DNA of 64,000 nt, taken from Apodemus sylvaticus (lineage: Eukaryota > Chordata > Mammalia > Rodentia > Muridae). The position numbers and the translations under genes are program-made. The notes under the pieces were generated by a model. The model was given only the letters and a program-made list of their open reading frames with translations, did no database searches and was not told where the DNA came from. Positions 56,245 to 64,000 of the stretch are shown in pieces. Where the stretch lies: positions 7,187,501 through 7,251,500 of the forward strand of contig NC_067480.1 of assembly GCF_947179515.1 (NCBI RefSeq). The letters are read 5' to 3'. Every line of letters starts with the position of its first letter. Positions within the stretch are counted from its first letter, which is position 1.

Positions 56245-56381
56245 CATTTCTACCGTGGCTCCATTTCTACCGTGGCTCCATTTCTACCGTGGCTTTTTTT
56301 TTTAACGTGGCTTTTTTTTTAACGTGGCTCCATTTCTAACGTGGCTCCATTTCTAACGTGGCTTCATTTCTAACGTGGCTC
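56245..56381 (+). repeat. 17-bp minisatellite, eight copies
   Basis: Tandem copies of catttctaccgtggctc. The first three read accgtgg; the later ones read aacgtgg. The 5' half of two middle copies is replaced by poly-T (tttttttttaacgtggct), with the 17-base spacing kept. It matches no interspersed repeat known to me. Confidence 0.95.
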
Positions 56382-56945
56382 TTTGGATCTTCTGGAGAGC
56401 GTGGCATGCGGGGATAGTTTTCATTCCCAGCCCCAGCTTTCACAGCTGACAGCAGAAGCCCAGGGACCCTCGAGAGTGTATGAGAGAAGAACGAATTGGC
56501 CGGACTTCTAGGCAGTCATCAGCCAGTGAGGTTTCCTGGCTAGGTCTGTCTACCCATGTTTTAGACCGAAGTCATTATGCACATGTGTAACTGGGTTTGA
56601 GGGGACAACATGGAAAGGACTGTCTTGCATAAAATGACAATCACTCCATCCTGAGGCTGGAAACTGTACTCTTCTTCCTTAACTCTATTTCTGGTGCCTT
56701 CCTCTGAAACAAAGCACTACCCTAGTCCTTTCTTAAGTGTTTCTCCCTCTGAGAAAAGAGTTAGGCAAGTCTTTTAAAATGTCATGTGCTAGATAAAATC
56801 CCATTTAAGAGCATGTGGTTTTTGTTTGTTTGTTTTCCCTTTTTTCTTTCCTTTTCTAATCCAATTATTTTTCTCTGGCTCAATTGTAAATTTGGAACCA
56901 AATTTGTAAATTTTGTTTCAAGGATTTATTTTCTTTGTTTTCATT

Positions 56946-56947
<2 letters not shown>

Positions 56948-56994
<47 letters not shown>
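56948..56994. repeat. (TA)n microsatellite
   Basis: About 23 TA units, then catatataacatttacatat. Fully self-complementary, so cruciform or hairpin formation is possible. Confidence 0.97.
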
Positions 56995-57001
<7 letters not shown>

Positions 57002-57039
57002 TAACATTTACATATATACACGTGTATGCATGTAATATG

Positions 57040-57200
57040 TATGTAAGTGTGGACGTATGCCATAATTGCACATGCCTGTGGAGGCCAGAGGGTGTGAGAT
57101 ACTCAGCAGCTGGAGTTAGAAGCACCTGTGAGCGAGTGCGGGGACAGACCCGTCCTCTGGAAGGGCCTGCTTAACTGCTGAGCCATCTCTTCGGGCCCTA
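57040..57200 (-). repeat. B3-like SINE
   Basis: Antisense: tgcacatgcctgtggaggcc, agagggtgtgagatactcag, cctgcttaactgctgagcca and tctcttcgggccct. Its tail side joins the TA/TATG-rich run. Confidence 0.8.
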
Positions 57201-59439
57201 AAGCCATGTTTTTAAAATTGGAACAAATTACTATTTAAAATAAAGCGATTGGCATTTGGAATTAGATTTTAGCCCACTTGTAGGCTTGCAAGTGAGCTTG
57301 CTGCTTCCCTCTGCGTGCAGAAGAAGACCTAAGACTTCTGGGCTCAGACAAAGGGTTTCATCCCTCAGAACACGGGGTAGTCCTCTCCCCCATCCAGGAA
57401 GTGTGACGTAGTGGGCCCAGGATGCTGTCTGTAGGGGGTTGGCGTCTCTGTTGAAGAAAGCTGAGCCTGGGGATTCACCGTCTTCTCTCCATCATTTGTA
57501 CGCAACCTGTGCTGGGACTCATCTAAACGTTCCTGAGAAACAGTGCAAGTGAAGTCTTGGGTTCGTGGCACACATACAGCAGAGTGTGTGAGCCCCACAG
57601 AGACAGTGTTCAGTATCAGAACACCTGGGAATGTGTTGTGAATTGTGACTAACACAAAGTCACCGCACATCCTGTTATCTGGCTATAGTTTTTTAAATCT
57701 CTGGCGTTTATTATTTTTTATTTCAAACTGTTAGCGTTTCTGACGCTTCTCTGTAGACTTAGATGACAGGCCTCACTTTCAGGTATTGCTCGCCCACTTC
57801 CTTCATCTCTCCTTTAATCAGTCATCTTTATAAAGCAATGGTTATGTGAATATTCATTGCTTGTGACTATGAAAGGTATAAATAATTCAGTTCTTATGAT
57901 CCAGCCTATGTAAAACAATCCACGTGCTTCATAATGAAACACCAAGTGAGGTCCCGGAGAAAACGGAACCTGGTCATCTAGTAAGATTTCTCTAGAGAAT
58001 GCTTGCACAGTTTTCTTTTCCTGAATTTCTGTAGCCACATGCACCTAGCTTCCCAGGAGCGATAGTGTGTCTGATATTACCTTAATGCACTTCCCGCCTT
58101 GTGCTCTCTCCTCTCCTCTCTTTCCTTGTCATCTAGTCTCTCTGAGGCAGGAAGCACAGGGATATTTGTGAGAGGAGAGCTGTTCTGCTTTAGTGGTGGG
58201 AAGGAAATCATTTACAGGTGGAGGATATCTGAAAGTCTCTAAATGCCCTCACTCTTTGATGAAGTCTGCTTTGCAGCATCAAAGAGGCCCCCTGGCGTGA
58301 GCAGCCAAGCCCTTCACCAGCTGCTGGGGGTGGGGCACTTAGTCACCACAGACATTGCTTTGGTGTCCCTGGGAAACTTGTCCTGGGAAGATGGTAGCTT
58401 TAACTACCAGCCCTGCTACGTGGCTTGGCGCCAAATACTGCCCTGTTACAGTTGCTTCTCAGCTGTACTCTGTAGATAGGTAGCAGCTTCTCCACAAATG
58501 CCCTCATTTCATCCAAAGACTTGTTTGGAGTTACAAATGTAACAGACAGGGAGGCTCTAGAAACCAGGCTTCCCGAAGCCAAGCTCGCAGTTGCTGGTTT
58601 GGATTTGTTTGCTGTTGCTGCATTTCTGTCCTCTCCCCTCTGCGAGTGAGCAGGTACTGGGGGGCTGCTTTCCAGCCTTGTAACACTAACAGTTGCTGTT
58701 CTTTTTGAAAAACTGATAGTAAAGGCAGCTGTCCCTTCTGCCAAGAACACTTCAAGGATAAGCACTTGTCCTCCTGCGCTCCCTTTCCCTAGGTCCGACC
58801 TTGTCCCAGAAAACCATCCTGAGCCAGTGTAGCCCTGATCCTTCAGGATCTCTCTCAGGGGCTCCAGGTTAACCTGACCCATTTGTGACAGATTACAACT
58901 ATTTTTAATGTCTAAATCACCTTTTAAAGACAAATCCTCATCCTCCTTGAGAGTACACGGTCCCGTACAGCCTACGACATGCTTCTGGATGCTGTGTAAC
59001 AAGTTATAATGCACAGTTCTGACACAACTATCTTCAGTTAGGTTAGCATGAAGACTGAGATTACCATGCACACAGTGGGACAGCAGCTTCCTGCACAGTA
59101 GATGCCTGTGCTTTTGCACGGATTACTGGGGTCCCTTGTGGGGATTTTGACTTCCCTGGAGGCTGTAGAGGTGTGCAGCTCCACTGTGTTTCCACTGTGG
59201 AACACTCTTGTATACAGGTGGATTTTGAGCAATATTTAAGTATAGAAGCAAACATTTTTTGAGAGGAAGGAAACATTTAGAGCCTTTACAAAGGAAGAAG
59301 AGAAGCAAAAATTGAGCGTCTTTGTCATGTTAGATAGTGATACTCTGCTTGTCCCAGTATCCAGGTATTGTCAGCAGTTAGCAGGTGTGGTGTGGTTGGA
59401 AATTTTGAGTGTCCCACACTATGCACTTTTGCCCTTACA

Positions 59440-59518
59440 TCTTTTTTTTTTCAAGAGGGGGTTTCTCTGTGTAGCACTGGCTGTCCTGGAACTCACTTTG
59501 TAGACCAGGCTGGCCTCG
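59440..59518 (-). repeat. B1 SINE, half element
   Basis: Antisense B1 that stops in mid-element: tcaagagggggtttctctgt, gtagcactggctgtcctgg, tgtagaccaggctggcctcg, then unrelated sequence. The insert is 5' truncated relative to the B1 RNA. Confidence 0.9.
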
Positions 59519-61973
59519 TATTTTTTCTTTAAAGTTTCTAATTCTGAAGAATCACATAGAGTAAGTCCTAAATATTAAGTGGAATATATTTATACTTCAG
59601 AGATGTTTTCTGTACATGAAGGCTTTCACCCATTTCTAATGACTGTGTTCAGTGTCCTGTCTTCAAATGATTTGACATTAACAGGGCACAAAGGAGGACC
59701 AGATGGCTCCCCGATTATGACTGAGGGGGAACAGTTAGCACCATGGAATTGCCAGCCATAGAACCCTATACTGGAGTCCCTAAGGACAGCTACTGGGAGC
59801 TTCAGATGCAAGGAAAAAGTTAATGTATATTCTACAATTCCACTAAAAATGGGAAAAAACAGAGAAAGAAAATAAAAACAAGCTCAGTGGGAGTTAGAAG
59901 TAGAGACTGAGCATTCGTAATCCAAAAGTAAAAAGTGGTCCATAGTTCAAAACATTTTGAGAACTTACATGGCATCACAAATGGAAAATTCCATACTCAA
60001 AACTATTCTGTGTTCAAAATTATTTTAAAATACCTTGTAAACTTACCTTCATCCTATATGTGTAATGGATAAATGAATTTCATATTTAGATTTTGGTCCT
60101 TCAAGTATTTCCTTTTATATGTGGTACTTTTCTAATATCTCAGAGATGGGGGGCAACCCTGAAATATGAATACTTCTGATCCCACCCATTTTGGAGAAGG
60201 TGCCGTGGGGTCTCATGGACCAGCTCAGACATGCCCCAGACATGCAGGAGTCTAGGATGCCATAGCCTTCCATAGCAGCGAACTTTATTCTCTATTGTTT
60301 TATGGTTTAGCTTTTGCTAAGAAAAGTTTAATGTGTCACCCTTGGCAGCGCTGGGGTCATGAAGTATGCCTGCAGTAACAACTAACACTGATCTTGCAGA
60401 GATAGCTCATCTTCTCATGAGAAACGGCCGTAATACACAAATAGAAAATGCAAGTCAGACACAGAAGTAGAGATGTCTAGAGGTGGGAGGGGAAAGAGAC
60501 TATTTCCTTCCTGTTGACCCTGGGTCAGCAGCCTTGAGGAAGTCTTGACACCACAGAGAGGACATGGGACAGGAAGGAGATGTTTTGTCTCTACCTGACC
60601 TGGTTCTTTGCAGAAGCACATCTGGAGCAAAGACAGGGAAGGGTGTTTCCAGCAGAACAGATGCAGAAGAGCCGCTCGTGTCTCTGGGGGATTTGGGTTT
60701 TGTTAGAAAGACTCTCTTCTGATGGGGCGGTCTGATAGAAGTTTCTAGATTGGAAATGCAGTAGCATTTTGAGGCGGCAATACGAGAAGCTCATCCCTTT
60801 GAAGAAGGTGAATTTTTCTTTCATTGGCTTCCAAATTATAGATTTGGCTAAATGAGTTTTTCAAACCAGCGTGTTCACTGTGCACAGAAGACAAGGTGCC
60901 AAGCTGCCCTTTGCCGGGAGCTTGTGGTAGTGTCTCACAAAGCCCATCTGCCGCCTCCCTTCTCGGCAGGGTAAGGGGGACACTGAGATGGTTTTCCACT
61001 TACCCAACTGATGAGGTTTCACCTCACATTTCCCTAATACTTTTTTGTTCTGTAGATAATTTATAGAATGTTCCTTCAGCCATTGGATTTGGGGTGATTC
61101 GAAGACAGTGGATAAATCTTTCCAATTGACCATGTATCTGTCTTGGTATCTTAAGTCATACAGCTTGGTAAATCTACAAAAGTGAGGCTTTTATCTATAA
61201 AAGCTGTGGCCTTTGGCACTGTTGAGGCTTCCGGAATCCTGTCCATACTTGTGTGTGTTTAAGTCATCCGGTGTTTGTGATCAGACTGTAGATAACACCT
61301 GCGTCTTGGGGACAAAGAATGTGTACATTTTGCTGATGGGGGTGGCAGTGGAGGGAACAGAAAAGTTTTCAAAATACAGTTGAGGACAGCAGAATAGGTG
61401 AAAATTCCCTTCCTTTCTCCTTCCTTTCTCCTTCTAGTTATTACAATCTGAGACAGTCATTCATTGCCACGGAGCAGAAAGGGAAAGTCGGAAACGGCTG
61501 AGGCTTGCAATGCAGGGGAAAGTAGACGACGGTTGCCAGTTTTTCATTGTGAATCGAGATCATTTGTAAGGAATTGGCCTCCACGGCTTAGTGTCCACAA
61601 GTCAGTGTTTGCTCTCCTCCACACAGAAGAAACCCTAAGCTCTTAGCAGGTTTGAGGCCATATGGCCGAGGCAGATTAAGGAGACATTGGGAAAGAATCC
61701 TGCAAGTTTCAGATTGGGCTGGAACACTGGCTCTCTGCAGTCGGACAGTTCGTATATCACCTTCATAGGGCCAGAATCACACACTTAAACCTTTCCTCCC
61801 ATCATTAATTCAGGCTGAGAGCGTTTCCCCAAAGGGCACTCTGAAAACCTGCTTGTAGAACAATTGAAGAGGTTTCATTTGTTATCAGCAGCATGAAAAC
61901 AGTCTCATGAGGAGAGACATTTCAAAGGCAGAGGGCCATAATGAGGCCCTTATTTAAGAGCAAGCTGCCTGCC

Positions 61974-62000
61974 CGAGCGAGCGAGCGAGCAAGCGAGCGG
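61974..62000. repeat. (GAGC)n short repeat
   Basis: gagcgagcgagcgagcaagc and gagcg followed by a short G run: a small CpG-containing tetranucleotide array in a repeat-poor block. Confidence 0.9.
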
Positions 62001-63539
62001 GGGACCTTTGGAAAGGCTTGTAATTGGCACACAGTTCTAGAGAAAGTGCAATGGTCATGAATGGCCGATTGTTGTGGAAATAGGCTTTCTGTTTGTTCCA
62101 GTACCTCAGGAAACATTAGACCTTGGCCTGTGCTGCCTAGAGATCAGAGGAGGTGGAGTACAAGTCGGGAGTGACTGACAGGAAGGGTCACAGGCTTGGG
62201 GTTCTAGGTATCTTCACGGGGATTCACAGGGCATATGGTCTTAGGGCCTTGGAACTTTCAGGTGGAGCTGGTACCATGCCGTGCCATTGCTGTGCCTGCT
62301 GTGGACCAGTACTCCCATTCTTTAGCTGTAGGGTCCTTTCTTCCCTTCCAGAATAGAGGTGACAGGAATATAACCTCAGGAAACATAAGGCTAGCCTCCG
62401 ACTTGCCCCCTTTGGAGTCCCCCAAATATGGAAGTCACAGCATCATACGCTTACCATGTACCCTTCTGGGATGTGGGCTGACCTCACCTGTTCATTCAGA
62501 TCCTGTCTGCTGTTGGACTTCCATCCACCAGGGCCATCCATCCTTCAGGGCCCCGTCCATGGAGCTGCTGTCTTTGAGAGGCTGTGGGGACACATGGGGT
62601 TCCAAGGGACCAGGTTCAAATATGGCTGTGGGCAGCCAAGCTACTTTCTGGACTTCAACATAGGAAGTAAAATAATATCTCCTCCCTGTGTATCAGGATG
62701 TGTCTTGAACTCTAAATTGTGTGGCTCTCATGCAGCGACTAGACACAAAATAGAAGCCACGTGGTCAAATGGAAGCCTACAAGTCACGTAAAATCAAACG
62801 TCCCCAGCCAGTTCTGGGGTTTAGGGAGCATGTACTAGAACTGTGCTAGGAAGATAAAGTGAGACCCACACTTCCTGTTTTCTTACCTCCATTCTTCCCA
62901 AACCGTTCTGTGTCTGTCAGTTTTTTCTTCCCATATTTCCATGAGACAGTGCTGTGTGCGCATAGGTACATAGTACAAGACACGGCATAAGACACATCAG
63001 AAGGTATTTTCTGGAATGTAAATATGATGTCTCCAACAAATCTTAGGGTAACTCTGAAGGATCAAAATTTCTCCCACTAGCTGTTTTTTTTTTTAAGGAA
63101 ATTTTTGAAATGCCTTTTTATGAATAAAGGAGAGATGCTTTACTTAGAAAGCATACCCACAGTAGTTATGAGAGTAGACAGACTTGAAGCATCAGTACGG
63201 GAGACGTAAGGAAATACAGATTATAAAAAGTGTATCACTATTAGAAAAACAAGGCCAATGGAGAAAACCTTCCCTAAAGTTTCAGACTGTTTAAAAGCAG
63301 CCTCATAACATTTATAAACAGTATGAGTCCTCTTGAGTGTGTATTTTACAGATTGAAAACAGAGCTGGCTAATCTTAGCTGTGTGGCCATAAAAGGAGAG
63401 ACTGGCAAATGTATAGCTTTACACGGGGGCAAGCACTAAATCATCATGAGGGTTCATCGTGACACCCCAAGCTAAGCCATGGCTCCCATGTGAGAGTTGT
63501 GGGTGTACCTTTCAAATTCTTAAAATATCCATCTGGATG

Positions 63540-64000
63540 TGATTTTTTTTTTTTATTACAGTAAATATACAGAACACACAAGTTGCCATTTTAACTTTTG
63601 TTGAGGGCATAATTCAGTGGTATTACTTTTGGTGTTAGGACGCAGCACGACTCTGTCCTGAATACTTTCATCATCCCAGATATTCTGCATCTTTTAAGCC
63701 ATAGTTAGTTGACTACCCTGGTTCATTACTGTCCAATGGTGATGCTGTTCTCTTTTCTGTCTCTTAGAATGTGTATATCCCATGTGTAGTGTACTAGTGG
63801 AATCGTACAGCATGTGTCTGTGTTTCTGTCTTGTTTATCTCACCCAGCATGAGGCTTTCAAAGTTAATACCCATATGAGAGTTGCTTTTCTTCTTTCTGC
63901 CTAATAAGCCACATCTTTTGACAGATACTTGGGTTAGACTCACCATTTGGCTGCTGTGAACAGTGTGATTGGAACATTGATGTACTATTATCTGAGTCAT
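63540..64000 (+). mobile_element. Old L1 3' region (runs past window end)
   Basis: Ordered blocks of an old mammalian L1 3' part in sense orientation: gagggcataattcagtggta, agtgtactagtggaatcgta, ttatctcacccagcatgagg, ttttgacagatacttgggtt and ggctgctgtgaacagtgtga. Strongly diverged, no frame intact. It covers part of the same L1 segment as the broken copy at 48.7-49.6 kb. Confidence 0.65.

Larger units (their letters stand above)
29848..64000 (+). other. Mtcl1: Mtcl1 intron 3, 5' part (continues beyond window)
   Basis: More than 34 kb from donor gtaggg with no acceptable next coding exon before the window end. Recognised repeats are listed separately. I see no gene, RNA gene or named element in 30,400-31,430, 31,620-33,000, 33,720-34,900, 36,610-37,590, 38,700-39,240, 39,320-40,520, 40,940-41,480, 42,100-44,270, 44,780-45,880, 46,037-46,570, 49,940-51,680, 51,740-52,680, 53,190-54,410, 54,625-55,740, 57,210-59,430 or 59,530-63,530, beyond what the separate entries and findings note. 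Confidence 0.8.

Noticed and set aside
56245..56381. CRISPR-like regular repeat
   Set aside because: The units are directly adjacent with no unique spacers, and the host is a mammal; it is a minisatellite.
29848..64000. Search for Mtcl1 exon 4
   Set aside because: No frame in this stretch encodes the expected continuation (Ser-Ser-Leu-Lys-Arg-Arg...) behind an acceptor. The next exon lies beyond the window.

Overview
The window is nuclear DNA from a mouse-type rodent (genus Mus or very close). The evidence is the dense, low-divergence B1 SINEs with Mus-type sequence, tRNA-derived B2 and B3 SINEs, ORR1/MaLR LTRs, long (CA)n/(GA)n microsatellites, and a vertebrate CpG-island promoter followed by GT-AG introns. 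It holds no operons, CRISPR arrays, rRNA genes or true tRNA genes.

Layout. Bases 1 to about 15,320 are upstream intergenic DNA, mostly SINEs, LTR remnants and simple repeats, with two good CTCF-type motifs (10,877 on + and 13,871 on -). A GC-rich CpG island with GC boxes lies at about 15,320-16,940. Inside it is the only protein gene I can support: the 5' end of Mtcl1 (microtubule crosslinking factor 1, also known as SOGA2/CCDC165), on the + strand. Three coding exons are visible: 15,871-16,914 (348 codons), 27,595-27,819 (75 codons) and 29,689-29,847 (53 codons). All are phase 0 and together give the N-terminal 476 residues: a disordered Pro/Ala/Arg/Ser-rich head, then the start of the long coiled coil. 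A short upstream ORF (15,779-15,883) overlaps the main start codon in another frame. Introns 1 and 2 are complete (10.7 kb and 1.9 kb). Intron 3 starts at 29,848 and runs past the window end, so the rest of this large protein lies downstream.

The introns hold many B1/B2/B3 insertions, often with intact target-site duplications, plus MaLR LTRs, old L1 remnants, composite microsatellites and several small private tandem repeats. Some repeat-poor blocks (about 16.9-20.4, 42.1-44.2, 46.65-47.94, 49.95-52.68 and 59.5-63.5 kb) are candidates for regulatory sequence, but that is inference from low repeat content and motif clusters only.

I found no previously undescribed biological system. The observations most worth a second look are the overlapping uORF at the Mtcl1 start, the convergent CTCF-type motif pair upstream of the promoter, the in-frame exon structure through the coiled coil, and several clear nested or same-site retrotransposition events. 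Repeat family names are from memory of consensus sequences and boundaries are approximate unless a target-site duplication is given.
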